A stretch of DNA of 64,000 nucleotides from Variovorax ginsengisoli (GCF_030811835.1 NZ_JAUSRO010000015.1:1-64000); one strand, 5' to 3'; numbered from the stretch's first letter, positions 34,079-43,534 are shown. Numbers and translations are program-made. Notes: generated by a model not told the origin, from the sequence alone.

Positions 34079-35521
34079 ATGACCCGTATCGACACGATTG
34101 CGCAATGCATCGCCTGCGCCCCGTCACCCGCCGCAATGGAGGATGGCGGGCCGGCCTTGTCTGTCCATCTGCTCGACACGGTCGGGGCGTGGATCGCGGG
34201 CAGGGCATCCGGTGAAGGCGTGCAGCTCGCCCAGTTGAAAGAGCGTGACGCTCGCCTGCCGGCGGTCTTCGACGGGTCCGTGCTCGATGCCATCGCTCTG
34301 GCCACGGCGACCGCGCGGCTGACCGAAGTCGACGACATCCACATGGCCTCCTGCACCACGCCGGGGGCGGTCGCGATCCTCAGCGCCCTGGCGCTTGCAG
34401 CTGACGCTGCATCAGGTCCCTTGAACGCGAGCGATTCGGGTCGTCTGGCCGCGAGCATCCACGCGGGCTATGAGGTGATGACATGCCTGGGCGAGGCGCT
34501 GTCGGGGCCTGAAATCCTGCACAACGGCATCTGGCCGACGCTGCTGCTGGCACCCGTCACCACCGCGGCGGTGGCGTCGAAGCTGCTGGGTCTGGACGTC
34601 GAGCGCACCGCCAACGCGCTGGCCATTGCGCTCACGGCATCCAATGGTCGACCCGGCGGCAGTGCCAGCGCAGGTGTGGCGGCCGGCCCAGGGACGTCGG
34701 CGCGGTGGTTGCTGCTTGGCATGGCTGCCCGGACTGGGTGCGCAGCCGCCTTGAGCGCAGCACGGGGATTCAGCGGCGATCGAACGTTGCTCGACGGTTC
34801 AGCGCCGGCAGCCTTGCACGGCATTGCCTTCGCGCCGCAATTCATGGAAGGTTTCTTCCGCCAGGGCTCCGCGGTGCAACGCACCAGCATCAAGCCGTAT
34901 TGCATCGCCAAGCACAACGTTGCGGCGGTACAGGCCTTAAAGCAGATGCTCCAGGAGGGCATCGCGCACGCGAGCCTGAGCCGCATCCGGGTGAAGCTGC
35001 CGCCCGCCCATGCCCGCATGGTGGGGCATCACGACATCGAGACGAGTCGGCTTTCTCGCATCACGAGTTGCGCCTACAACATCGCGCTGGCTGGCGTGAG
35101 CCCGCAGCACCTGCTGGACATCCAGCGGCAGGAGCCGGTGCGCAGCGCAGGCATGTCGCTGCTGGCTCGCAAGGTCGAAGTCGTGGCAGACGAGCAACTG
35201 CAAAGCCTCACCCCGCAGGCCTACCCCGCCACCGTCGAACTCTTCATCGGCGAAGAGAAGGTGGCTTGCAAGACCGTCGTCGACGCGTGGGGCGATCCAA
35301 CGCTGCCCTTCGACATGGTGGCCGCCCAGTCGAAGTTCAGGCGGCTCACAGAAGGCGTGATCGATGACCAGGTCGCCGCGCAGGTCGAGACCCTGTGCAG
35401 CGGCTTGTTCGACAGCGCCACTGCCCCGCAGGCGCTATGGGGCGTCCTGACAGGCATCGACAAGGCGCACAGGCAAAGACCCGTTTCCCACATTCCCAGT
35501 GACGCGCCGACGCGGCTGTGA
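34079..35521 (+). CDS. MmgE/PrpD-family protein
   Basis: This 480-residue protein belongs to the family of 2-methylcitrate dehydratase and cis-aconitate decarboxylase. The helical N-terminal domain (ALSVHLLDTVGAWIAGR, then TEVDDIHMASCTTPGAVAIL) and the mixed C-terminal domain (FRQGSAVQRTSIKPYCIAKH) are both present. Family enzymes dehydrate or decarboxylate tricarboxylates or related acids; no prpBC genes are nearby, so 2-methylcitrate is unlikely to be the substrate. No good ribosome site is visible before the ATG. An OprB-type porin gene follows after 62 bases. Confidence 0.85.
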   Translation: MTRIDTIAQCIACAPSPAAMEDGGPALSVHLLDTVGAWIAGRASGEGVQLAQLKERDARLPAVFDGSVLDAIALATATARLTEVDDIHMASCTTPGAVAILSALALAADAASGPLNASDSGRLAASIHAGYEVMTCLGEALSGPEILHNGIWPTLLLAPVTTAAVASKLLGLDVERTANALAIALTASNGRPGGSASAGVAAGPGTSARWLLLGMAARTGCAAALSAARGFSGDRTLLDGSAPAALHGIAFAPQFMEGFFRQGSAVQRTSIKPYCIAKHNVAAVQALKQMLQEGIAHASLSRIRVKLPPAHARMVGHHDIETSRLSRITSCAYNIALAGVSPQHLLDIQRQEPVRSAGMSLLARKVEVVADEQLQSLTPQAYPATVELFIGEEKVACKTVVDAWGDPTLPFDMVAAQSKFRRLTEGVIDDQVAAQVETLCSGLFDSATAPQALWGVLTGIDKAHRQRPVSHIPSDAPTRL

Positions 35522-35583
35522 CCTGCGGCGAGCCGGCATCAGGGATCCCGTCCCAGTGAAGCTAACTATAAGGAAAGAGAGAC

Positions 35584-37122
35584 ATGAAACAATTTACGGA
35601 CCTCACGTGTCATGCCAGAACGGTTCTCGTGGCGTTGGGATTCTCATCCCTCACTGCGGCGATGGCTGCCGGCACGGACCTGGAGACAGTCACTGCACAG
35701 GCTGACGCGACAGGCACCGCGCAGGATGCAGGCGCTCCCACCACGGCCCATCAGCCACGTGATCCCGCGAGCGGATCGGGATCCGTCAAAGGCGTTTTCC
35801 TGCCGGATCAGAATGAAACCAAGTTGAACCCGCCCAGTGCTGCGAACATCGGCGCGCGGCCTCCGCCCGGTGCCCCGCCTGCCAGAACGGGGCCGCTGAG
35901 CGGGATTGGCGATGCGCTTGAAGCGCATGGGGTCGAGCTCGGCCTGTATCTTGCAAATGGGCATTTCGCCAACCCCTCGGTCGGTGTCTCGACGGGTAAG
36001 TCCGTCGACTACTTTGAACTGGGCTTTTCGGCCAATGCCGATCTGCAAAAGCTCATAGGCATCTACAACACAAAACTCCATTTCACGGAGCTGTGGCAGC
36101 CACCCTCCAACAATACTGCAAATTTCTCGTCGCAAGTTGGTGCCGGCCTCGCGCCATTTCCGCCGACGCAAACGAATTCAAATCTCGTTAAGTTGACGCT
36201 GTCTCACGAATTTTTCGACGAGAAGCTTCATGTTGAATACGGCCGCATGAATCTGACGGATGATTTCATGGTGGCAAACATGTGTACGGGATGCTTTGCT
36301 GCGACACCGCTTATCACGCTGGGCGTGCCGCCGCGGGATAAGTCACTGTGGGGCGCGCGAATGTCGTATGCGCTGTCGGATCGTACCCGTTTGGGGTTCG
36401 CCGTCGTCGAAGATAATTACGATCTTCAAACCACGTCCACGGGTTGGAATTGGAATGGCTCGGACACCCGAAAGGGCTGGATCGGTGTCGGAAATCTGAT
36501 GTACAAGTCGGATTTCTCCAACAGCCAACTCCCATTGAATGCCGAGGTCGGCGTATATCACAATACGAAGCCGTACGTCGATGACGGCAGTTTTCCTACG
36601 CCTGTTCCCGGGCCTGATGGCGCTCTGATTCCCGTGAAGACACATGACGGTGGCACATGGGGCCTTTATGGGCAGGCCAGAAAGGTGGTCTGGAAAGAAG
36701 CAGATGCTCAAGGCCCTTTCCCTCCCAATGTTGCACTCTATGGGGGAGCCTACGTCACGCCAGGCGCTGGCCAGGCTTTTCCCATCGAAGCGTTTGCAGG
36801 TGTCGAATATGGTGGCTTTCTCAAAAACAATCCGATCGCATCGGTCGGATCAACTTGGCGCTATTTGCAATTGAGCAAAGGACGGGCCGCGTTCGAACAG
36901 CAATATGGCTACGGCAGCAATCAAGTTCACCGAGACACGTTCGCATTCGATGTGCACGGTCAGTATGGGCTTGCACCGGGAGTTTTGATCAACGCTTCAC
37001 TCCAGTATTTTCTGAATCCGAACAGGATGGGGTCTTCTCTTTCGACAGGGAATACCCGTAGTGGCTGGTTGTTCGGCGTATTTCTCGTCGTCGATCTTGG
37101 CCGTATCACGGGTCTGAAGTAG
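35584..37122 (+). CDS. OprB-family outer-membrane porin
   Basis: This 512-residue protein has a signal peptide (about residues 1-27, ending AAMA), a disordered proline/alanine-rich stretch to about residue 95, and a beta-barrel with OprB features such as GVELGLYLANGHFANPS, KLTLSHEFFDEKLHVEYGRM and the ending RSGWLFGVFLVVDLGRI. OprB-type porins admit small solutes including sugars and aromatic acids. AAGGAAAG lies seven bases before the ATG. Codon use is less GC-biased than in the neighbours, a hint of acquisition. Confidence 0.85.
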   Translation: MKQFTDLTCHARTVLVALGFSSLTAAMAAGTDLETVTAQADATGTAQDAGAPTTAHQPRDPASGSGSVKGVFLPDQNETKLNPPSAANIGARPPPGAPPARTGPLSGIGDALEAHGVELGLYLANGHFANPSVGVSTGKSVDYFELGFSANADLQKLIGIYNTKLHFTELWQPPSNNTANFSSQVGAGLAPFPPTQTNSNLVKLTLSHEFFDEKLHVEYGRMNLTDDFMVANMCTGCFAATPLITLGVPPRDKSLWGARMSYALSDRTRLGFAVVEDNYDLQTTSTGWNWNGSDTRKGWIGVGNLMYKSDFSNSQLPLNAEVGVYHNTKPYVDDGSFPTPVPGPDGALIPVKTHDGGTWGLYGQARKVVWKEADAQGPFPPNVALYGGAYVTPGAGQAFPIEAFAGVEYGGFLKNNPIASVGSTWRYLQLSKGRAAFEQQYGYGSNQVHRDTFAFDVHGQYGLAPGVLINASLQYFLNPNRMGSSLSTGNTRSGWLFGVFLVVDLGRITGLK

Positions 37123-37281
37123 CAGGATCGCGCCGTGGCCGACAACCGTGCCAGTGAGAGAGCAATTTATTCTTCGTTACCTCATAATCTTTCGCCACCG
37201 CCTCGCCGACGCGACAAACGATGGTGCAGGCATGTCCGGACGCTTGCGCATTCACTGGTGGCTGAATCAGCTGGAGGAGAC

Positions 37282-38058
37282 ATGAAAACACCATTGCGAA
37301 CACTTGACCGTGGACTTGACGTTCTAGGCTATCTCAACAAAGTACGGATCGCCTCGGCGCAAAATATCGCCAAAGCGCTCAAATTGCCCTTGCCGACGGT
37401 GTACCGGATCATCGAGACGCTTGCCGACGGCGGTTTTGTCGAGCGAGTGAATCCCGACGAAAATGTCTATCGACTGACCATCGCGGTACGTCGTTTGAGC
37501 GGCGGAACGACTTGCGAATCCATCTTCGTCTCGGTCGCTACGCCGGTGCTCTTTGGACGCCGGCAGCAATTGAAGTGGCCAAGTGCAGTCTCTACTTTCG
37601 AGGACGACGGTATCGTCGTGCGCGAAAGCACGGACCGCTTCAGTCCGCAGTCGATTGGGCTGGGGGCCGTCGGCAGGCGGATTCCGATGTTGTCTACGCC
37701 ATTGGGATGGGCCTATCTGGCCTTCTCTCACGACGAGCAACGACGAGAGATCCTGGCGCATCTGCGCAAGTCCCAGGCGCCTGAAGATCGCGTGGCGCGG
37801 GACTCGCACCACATCATTCACATGATTCGATCGGTTCAGGCGCATGGCTATTGCGCGTCGGATGAGGTCCCGTACAAACGTTGCAGCAGCGTCGCGTTGG
37901 CGGTGCTTTGCCGGGGCAGGGTGTTCGGCTGCATCAGCACGGTGTGGCCGTCCTCGTTGATCGCCGAAGACGCTGCCATTTCGCGCTTCCTGCCCGTGCT
38001 GCGCGAGGCCAAAGCGGAAATAGAACACAACCTCGAAACCGCAGGCATCGACTGGTAG
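37282..38058 (+). CDS. MhpR-like IclR-family regulator (first copy)
   Basis: This 258-residue regulator has a winged helix (MKTPLRTLDRGLDVLGYLNK, then LPLPTVYRIIETLADGGFV) and an IclR effector domain. It resembles the E. coli activator MhpR and its paralogue at 49705 in both domains: DENVYRLTIAVRRLS and FEDDGIVVRESTDRFSPQSI. The start is fixed by GGAGGAG at 37272-37278. It is a candidate activator for the GATACAC-N4-CGGACA promoters in this island. The MFS gene follows after 40 bases. Confidence 0.9.
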   Translation: MKTPLRTLDRGLDVLGYLNKVRIASAQNIAKALKLPLPTVYRIIETLADGGFVERVNPDENVYRLTIAVRRLSGGTTCESIFVSVATPVLFGRRQQLKWPSAVSTFEDDGIVVRESTDRFSPQSIGLGAVGRRIPMLSTPLGWAYLAFSHDEQRREILAHLRKSQAPEDRVARDSHHIIHMIRSVQAHGYCASDEVPYKRCSSVALAVLCRGRVFGCISTVWPSSLIAEDAAISRFLPVLREAKAEIEHNLETAGIDW

Positions 38059-38098
38059 TGCGCGGCGTTGCGTATTCCGAGTCCGGCCGGTCGCTGAA

Positions 38099-39331
38099 GT
38101 GACGGCACCCTTCTCGCCGTTACGAGGCGCTTTCCGATCCGTCTGGTTGCTGCGCGGCTGCTCGACGCTCGGCAGCCAGTTGCTCGCTTTCGCATTGGGG
38201 CTGCATCTCTACCAGGTCAGTGGCTCGGCGCTCGATCTCGGCCTCCTGGGCCTCGTCCAGTTCGTTCCCAGCCTGGCCTTTGCGCTGCCCGCCGGCCAAC
38301 TGGTGGATCGATTTGCGCCCGGTCGCATTGCAATGCTCGCCCAATTGCTCAACGCGTTGGCTGCGGGGGCGCTGCTCCTGCCTGTGCCAGCTGGCGTCAG
38401 CATCGTCCTCGTTCTCTATGCGGCGGCGCTGGCAACCGGGGCGACGCGCGCTTTCGAGCACCCGATTCATACCGCACTGCTACCCAGTGTCGTTGCCGAA
38501 GGGGACGTGTCCCGGGCGGTTGCCTGGGTCACGTCCGTCGCAAAGATCGGCACGATGGTCGGGCCGATCATCGGCGGCGCGCTCTACGCAATGGCGCCTG
38601 AGGTCGCGTATGGCGGGGCGCTGGGCTTGTTCATCGTCGCCGCGCTGTTGGCGGCGACGTTGCCGGGTCGTTCAGAAAAGCTTGCGCAACTCTCCGGGTT
38701 GCGTGCTGCCTTCGCCGGCCTTCATGTGATCTGGCGCGACCGTGTGCTCGGGGGAGCCATGCTCCTCGACATGCTGGCGGTGCTGCTCGGCGGCGCGACA
38801 GCCCTGTTGCCCATCTACGCGCTCGACGTGTTGCGGGTCGGGCCGGTCGAGCTGGGGTTCCTGCGCGCTGCGCCCGGGATTGGAGCGGTCGCAGTCGGCG
38901 TGTGGCTCACCTATCGCCCTGTGGCACGGCGCGTTGGGACCGTGCTGCTGAGCGCGACAGCCGTGTTCGGTGCTCTGACCGTCGCCTTCGGCTTGTCACG
39001 GAGCCTTCCGCTCAGCTTGGTGTTGCTCGCCGCCATCGGGGGCGCGGACATGGTGAGCATCCACATCCGCAGCGCGTTGGTGCAGTTGCGCACGCCCGCC
39101 GAATTGCGGGGGCGGGTCGGGGCGGTCAACGGCATATTCATCAGCAGTTCAAACCAGATCGGCGCGTTCGAATCGGGCCTGACCGCCTATTGGTTCGGTA
39201 CGGTGCCCGCCATCGTGCTCGGCGGCGCGGCCACCGTGGCGGCGGTCGGTGTCATTGCGATGCTGGTCGCGCCGCTGCGCCGAACAGACGACATTCATAC
39301 GGTCACGTCCATCGCCCGACAGCGGCGCTAG
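38099..39331 (+). CDS. MFS transporter (DHA3/EntS-like exporter type)
   Basis: This 410-residue protein has twelve hydrophobic segments and a central loop. The motif AFALPAGQLVDRFAPGRIAM is the MFS motif A equivalent between helices 2 and 3. The overall pattern resembles the drug or enterobactin exporter branch rather than the substrate:proton symporters seen at 44-47 kb. It starts at a GTG 40 bases after the IclR gene, so the two are probably co-transcribed. A role in exporting a toxic intermediate is possible but not shown. Confidence 0.82.
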   Translation: MTAPFSPLRGAFRSVWLLRGCSTLGSQLLAFALGLHLYQVSGSALDLGLLGLVQFVPSLAFALPAGQLVDRFAPGRIAMLAQLLNALAAGALLLPVPAGVSIVLVLYAAALATGATRAFEHPIHTALLPSVVAEGDVSRAVAWVTSVAKIGTMVGPIIGGALYAMAPEVAYGGALGLFIVAALLAATLPGRSEKLAQLSGLRAAFAGLHVIWRDRVLGGAMLLDMLAVLLGGATALLPIYALDVLRVGPVELGFLRAAPGIGAVAVGVWLTYRPVARRVGTVLLSATAVFGALTVAFGLSRSLPLSLVLLAAIGGADMVSIHIRSALVQLRTPAELRGRVGAVNGIFISSSNQIGAFESGLTAYWFGTVPAIVLGGAATVAAVGVIAMLVAPLRRTDDIHTVTSIARQRR

Positions 39332-39341
39332 GTGGGGGTGC

Positions 39342-39402
39342 GGTTCACACGGCGGACACTTGCGCGACATGCCGGGCAGCCACGGCGCGACGTCGATAAC
39401 CT
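39342..39402 (+). promoter_or_regulatory. Regulon promoter E (variant) ahead of the thiolase-like operon
   Basis: GGTTCAC (39342-39348), four bases, CGGACA (39353-39358) matches the shared element at 5 of 7 and 6 of 6 positions. A -10-like TAACCT starts exactly 55 bases after the element start (39397-39402), the same distance as at two other sites and the same hexamer as site C. No clear -35 is present, as expected for an activator-dependent promoter. The gene starts 31 bases later. Confidence 0.6.
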
Positions 39403-39433
39403 AGTGATATCGCAATGTGTCGTGGAGTAGCGT

Positions 39434-40588
39434 GTGAGTTTGAATGGTAAGGCAGTCATCATAGGTGCCTATGAGCACCCCGGCAGAGACCTGCCGGATC
39501 GATCAGCGGCCCAGATTCACGCAGAAGTGGCGAGGGGTGCGCTCGCCGATGCGGGGCTCGGGTTGCAGGACATCGACGGCTATTTCTGCAATGGCCAACT
39601 CGGGTTCGGTGCTATCTCCCTGGCGGAATACATAGGCCTCAAGCGCCTGCGTTACACCGATTCGACCTTTACCGGGGGCTCGTCCTATCTGTGTCATGTC
39701 GGCCACGCAGCGCTGGCGGTAGCGAGTGGCAAGTGCCGGATCGCGTTGGTGACGCAAGGCGCGCGCGTTCGAGGCATCGTACGTGGCGCGAAACTGCCAC
39801 CGGATACACCCGAGTACCCCTTCGAAGCGCCTTACGGTGAAACGAACATCGGAATATATGCACTGGCTGCGCAGCGGCACATGTACGAGTATGGAACGAC
39901 CGCGCGGCAAATGGCCGAGGTGAAAGCGGCCGCTTCCTTCCACGCTCAATACAACCCGAACGCCTTGCTGCGAAAGCCCGTCACAGTCGACGACGTGCTT
40001 GCGTCACCCTTCGTCGCCGATCCGTTGCGTCGCATGGATTGCTGCGTCGTCACCGATGGCGGCGGTGCGGTCATCGTCACCACGCCGGAGATTGCAGCAA
40101 GCCTGACGCGCCGCTCGGTCAAGGTCCTCGGTCATGGCGAAGCGATCAAACACACCATGGGTGGCCGTGTGGATGTCACCTACACCGCGGCCGTGTGGTC
40201 AGGTCCGGCTGCGTTCAAGGAGGCGGGCGTCACACCGGCGGACATCGACTATGCGTCCATCTACGACTCCTTCACCATCACGGTGCTGATGACGCTCGAG
40301 GACCTCGGGTTCTGCAGGAAAGGCGAGGGCGGCGCGTTTGCCGCCGACGGCGCATTGCGAGTTGGTGGCCGGCTCCCGGTCAACACCGATGGCGGTGGCC
40401 TGTGCAACAACCACCCCGGCTATCAGGGCGGCATGGTCAAGATCATCGAAGCCGTTCGACAACTGCGCGGCGAGGCCCATCCCGAGGTGCAGGTCAAAAA
40501 TTGCGAGCTGGCATTGGCGCATGGCACCGGCGGCGGTGTCTCGCGCCTGTGCAGCGCAACCCTAATTCTTGGTCGAGGTGATGCATGA
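39434..40588 (+). CDS. Thiolase-fold protein lacking the catalytic cysteines (SCPx/Ltp2-like)
   Basis: This 384-residue thiolase-superfamily protein starts at GTG 39434 with GGAG seven bases upstream. Where degradative thiolases have the nucleophilic cysteine it reads TFTGGSSYLCHVGHAALAV (from about residue 78), with glycine/serine in place of Cys. The C-terminal CxG cysteine is replaced by ALAHGTGGGVSRL. The histidine loop NTDGGGLCNNHPG is kept. Such proteins, paired with a DUF35 partner as here (four-base overlap), include the aldolase Ltp2 of steroid side-chain breakdown. A retro-aldol or related C-C cleavage is more likely than thiolysis. Confidence 0.82.
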   Translation: MSLNGKAVIIGAYEHPGRDLPDRSAAQIHAEVARGALADAGLGLQDIDGYFCNGQLGFGAISLAEYIGLKRLRYTDSTFTGGSSYLCHVGHAALAVASGKCRIALVTQGARVRGIVRGAKLPPDTPEYPFEAPYGETNIGIYALAAQRHMYEYGTTARQMAEVKAAASFHAQYNPNALLRKPVTVDDVLASPFVADPLRRMDCCVVTDGGGAVIVTTPEIAASLTRRSVKVLGHGEAIKHTMGGRVDVTYTAAVWSGPAAFKEAGVTPADIDYASIYDSFTITVLMTLEDLGFCRKGEGGAFAADGALRVGGRLPVNTDGGGLCNNHPGYQGGMVKIIEAVRQLRGEAHPEVQVKNCELALAHGTGGGVSRLCSATLILGRGDA

Positions 40589-41013
40589 GCGGCGTTGAAC
40601 TTCCGGTGCCTGCACCGGCCATAACCCCAGACACCAAGCCGTTCTGGGATGCAACCAAGGCAGGCAAACTGATGCTGCCGCGTTGCCTCAAATGCGGCTT
40701 TGTCATTTGGTATCCACGGCAGTTCTGTCCGGAGTGCGGTCACGACGCCGTCGAATGGTTCGAGGCCAGCGGGCGCGGTTCGATCTACAGCTTCACCAGT
40801 GTCCGGCGCGGCGAAGGCGCTTACCGCGAGACGCCGCTTTATGTGCTCGCATTTGTCGAGCTCGAAGAAGGCCCGCGCGTGCTGACGAACATCATCGACT
40901 GCGATCCTGCGCAACTTCAAATGGGCCAGCCCGTCAGCGCAGTGTTCTGCGATGCGGGGGATGAAGCAGCGTTGCTGCGCTTCCGGCCACTCACTACTGA
41001 CAAGCAGCCATGA
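40585..41013 (+). CDS. DUF35 zinc-ribbon/OB-fold protein, partner of the thiolase-fold protein
   Basis: This 142-residue protein has a rubredoxin-like zinc ribbon with Cys34, Cys37, Cys48 and Cys51 (LPRCLKCGF, then FCPECG). An OB-fold domain follows (GRGSIYSFTSVRRGEGAYRE, then PRVLTNIIDCDPAQLQMGQP). DUF35 proteins bind CoA esters and form complexes with cysteine-less thiolase-fold enzymes. It overlaps both neighbours by four bases (ATGA), which argues for a stable complex with the preceding protein and co-expression with the CoA transferase. Confidence 0.9.
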   Translation: MSGVELPVPAPAITPDTKPFWDATKAGKLMLPRCLKCGFVIWYPRQFCPECGHDAVEWFEASGRGSIYSFTSVRRGEGAYRETPLYVLAFVELEEGPRVLTNIIDCDPAQLQMGQPVSAVFCDAGDEAALLRFRPLTTDKQP

Positions 41014-42413
41014 CAAAAATATTCGCATCGCCCGAAGCCGCCGTTGCCGACATTCCGAACGGCGCGACCATCGCCATCGCCGGCTTCGGCGTTGGACACA
41101 GCTATCCGAACAGCCTGGTGATTGCGCTCAAAGATCAGGGCGCACATGACCTGTGTCTGGTCGCCAATTCGCTGGGTGCCGGCGAGTACCGGCCGGAACT
41201 GCTGCTCGAGAATGGGCAAGTCAGCAAGGTCATCCTGTCTTTCTCGGCGCGGCCTGGATTCCCGTCCCTCGTGGAGCAACGTGCTGCAGCCGGTGAAGTG
41301 CAGCTCGAAATGGTGCCGCAGGGGATCCTTGTTGAACGCCTGCGTGCCGCTGGCGCTGGACTGCCTGCGTTCTACAGCCCCGTGACTGTCGGCACGCCAT
41401 TGGCGCAGGGCAAAGAACTGCGCGAGTTCGGCGGCAAAGACTATGTGCTTGAAAAGGCGCTCCCTGTCGACTATGCGCTGATTCGAGGATTTCGTGCGGA
41501 CGCCAATGGCAACGTCGAGTTTCGCGGCAGCAGCATGCATTTCCATCCGAGCTTCGCCAAGGGGGCGCGCATCGCCATTGTCGAGGTCGAGGAGATTGTC
41601 GAGGCGGGTGCCATTCCACCGGAGCGGGTGGGATTGCCTGGCATCTTTGTAGCCCGCGTCGTGCTCGCCACCAAGAAGATGGCCGTGCCAAAGGGGGCCA
41701 TGAGGCGTCGAGCCCCGGACAGCCGGCGCGATTACTTTGGCAAGCCAGCACTGTCACGCATGGAATTCGCTCAACGCGCTGCAGCGCTGTTGCCCGAGCA
41801 TGGCTACGTCAACCTGGGTTCGGGTTTGCCGACATTGGTCGCTTCGCACATTTCCGGTCGCAGCATCACGCTGCATGCGGAGAATGGGGCGTTGGGCTAT
41901 GAGCTGCTCAGAGACGACGGCATCCCTGACCCCGACTTCTTCGATGCTGCTGGCGGCTTCATTGAAATGCGGGACGGTGGCGCATTGTTCGACAGTGTGG
42001 TGTCGTTCGAAGTGGCTCGCTCGGGCAAGCTGTCCGCCGTGTTGTTGGGCGCGTACCAGGTGGCACAGAACGGCGATCTCGCCAATTGGAGTGTGCCGGG
42101 CCAGGTGGGCGGCGGCATCGGCGGAGCGATGGATCTGATCGCCGGCGCCCGCAAGCTGATCGTCGTCATGGAGCACAGCGACAGCAAGGGTCGCTCGAAG
42201 CTTGTTCGCGAGTGCAACTACCCACTCACGGCGCCCCGGTGCGTCGACGTGATCGTCACCGACCTCGCGTTGCTCGTGCGCCGAGGTGATCGATTTGTGC
42301 TCGAAGAAGTTGCGCCGGGTTTCTCCGTCGATGAGATCCAGAAGTTGACCGACATGGAACTCCTGATCGCGGACAACGTGCGCGTCATGCAGCCCGACCC
42401 AAAACCTCTGTGA
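41010..42413 (+). CDS. Fused 3-oxoacid CoA-transferase (subunits A and B in one chain)
   Basis: This 467-residue family I CoA transferase carries an A-type half (residues 1-230: ATIAIAGFGVGHSYPNSLVI) and a B-type half (about 245-467). The catalytic glutamate is Glu291 in LHAENGALG; GSGLPTLVASHIS and PGQVGGGIGGAMDLI are B-subunit motifs. Bacterial enzymes are more often two chains, so the fusion recalls mitochondrial SCOT. It would activate a 3-oxo acid or another acid with succinyl-CoA or acetyl-CoA for the thiolase-fold protein encoded just upstream. Confidence 0.9.
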   Translation: MTKIFASPEAAVADIPNGATIAIAGFGVGHSYPNSLVIALKDQGAHDLCLVANSLGAGEYRPELLLENGQVSKVILSFSARPGFPSLVEQRAAAGEVQLEMVPQGILVERLRAAGAGLPAFYSPVTVGTPLAQGKELREFGGKDYVLEKALPVDYALIRGFRADANGNVEFRGSSMHFHPSFAKGARIAIVEVEEIVEAGAIPPERVGLPGIFVARVVLATKKMAVPKGAMRRRAPDSRRDYFGKPALSRMEFAQRAAALLPEHGYVNLGSGLPTLVASHISGRSITLHAENGALGYELLRDDGIPDPDFFDAAGGFIEMRDGGALFDSVVSFEVARSGKLSAVLLGAYQVAQNGDLANWSVPGQVGGGIGGAMDLIAGARKLIVVMEHSDSKGRSKLVRECNYPLTAPRCVDVIVTDLALLVRRGDRFVLEEVAPGFSVDEIQKLTDMELLIADNVRVMQPDPKPL

Positions 42414-42489
42414 CGTCACGATCACCACGGCCGGGAACGGACCGCGACGGGGGCGTTTGGGCTGCCCGTGTGCGTCTCGGACAGTCCCT

Positions 42490-42572
42490 GATACACAGAC
42501 CGGACAGAACGGATGGCGTGCTTGTTTGAAGATCTCGCGGCGCGCTATTCTTGATTCAGGTGATTGAGTCAA
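42490..42572 (+). promoter_or_regulatory. Regulon promoter A ahead of the second FAH gene
   Basis: GATACAC (42490-42496), AGAC, CGGACAG (42501-42507) lies 15 bases before TTGTTT (42522-42527), which is 18 bp from TATTCT (42546-42551). TTGATTCA (42551-42558) and TGAGTCAA (42565-42572) form an inverted repeat over the expected start point, a possible second operator. The region from the element to the ATG resembles that of site C. Confidence 0.75.
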
Positions 42573-42642
42573 CGCGATGTTTGAGATGTATGCGTTGTGC
42601 GAAGAGCCCCTCATTTAAAAAATACGAAAGAGAGACAAAGCC

Positions 42643-43494
42643 ATGAAGCTACTGAGTTTTGAAGTTCAAGGTTCGCAAAGGTTTGGTGCTTGGGTAGAAG
42701 GCGGGGTCGTCGATCTGACGTACCGTCTCGGCGACAAATTCCCTGACCTGCTGAGCGTGTTGCAAGCCGGTGCGCTTCAGGAAATTGCTGTGGCTGTAGA
42801 AGGCGCGAAGGCTGACTTCAGCGCTGAGCAGATCACGTTCCTGCCGGTGATCCCCAAGCCGCCGAAAATCATCTGCATCGGCATCAACTACGAAGAACAT
42901 CGTTCGGAAACCGAACGTGAGCCCACGCTCAAGCCCCCGGTCTTCGGTCGCTTCAGCAACTCACAGGTGGGGCACTTGGGCGTCATTGCGTTGCCGCCCG
43001 AGTCCGAGAAGCTCGACTACGAAGGTGAGATCGCAGTCATCATCGGTAAGGCCGGACGACGCATTCCTGCAGATCAAGTCTGGAAGCATGTGGCTGGCTA
43101 TGCGCCCTACAACGATGCATCGGTCCGCGACTGGCAAGGCCACACGCAGCAGTGGACGCCCGGCAAGAACTTCTGGCACACCGGCGGGTTCGGGCCATGG
43201 ATGAGCACGGCCGATGAATTTGGCGACGATCCGGAGCTTCATCTCAGCACACGATTGAACGGTGTAGAGGTCCAGCGTGCGACCAGCCGGCAAATGATCT
43301 TTTCGATTGCTGAACTCATCACGTATTGCTCTACGTTCACGGCGCTTGAGCCAGGCGATGTGATCGTGACGGGAACACCTGGAGGTGTGGGTGTGCGCCG
43401 CAAGCCTCAGTTGTTCATGAAGCATGGCGATGTCGTCGAAGTGGAAATTTCGGAGATTGGCGTTCTGCGCAACGTCGTCGAAAGAGAAGCGTAA
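42643..43494 (+). CDS. Fumarylacetoacetate hydrolase-family protein (second copy)
   Basis: This 283-residue FAH-superfamily protein begins MKLLSFEVQGSQRFGAWVEG, with a full FAH_N-like region and the core IICIGINYEEHRSETEREP. Metal ligands are expected in LDYEGEIAVIIGKAGRRI and in APYNDASVRDWQ. The C-terminal motif LEPGDVIVTGTPGGVGVRRK is complete. Likely reactions are hydrolysis of an acylpyruvate such as maleylpyruvate or hydration of a dienoate. It is preceded by regulon promoter A. A broken copy of its first 12 codons lies at 48855. Confidence 0.9.
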   Translation: MKLLSFEVQGSQRFGAWVEGGVVDLTYRLGDKFPDLLSVLQAGALQEIAVAVEGAKADFSAEQITFLPVIPKPPKIICIGINYEEHRSETEREPTLKPPVFGRFSNSQVGHLGVIALPPESEKLDYEGEIAVIIGKAGRRIPADQVWKHVAGYAPYNDASVRDWQGHTQQWTPGKNFWHTGGFGPWMSTADEFGDDPELHLSTRLNGVEVQRATSRQMIFSIAELITYCSTFTALEPGDVIVTGTPGGVGVRRKPQLFMKHGDVVEVEISEIGVLRNVVEREA

Positions 43495-43534
43495 CTGCTG
43501 TACACGCCCATTCAATCGCAAAGGATCAAATATC

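Noticed and set aside
37135-37281. N-terminal extension of the IclR regulator from an upstream start
   Set aside because: The extension lacks family similarity, and GGAGGAG at 37272-37278 fixes the ATG at 37282.
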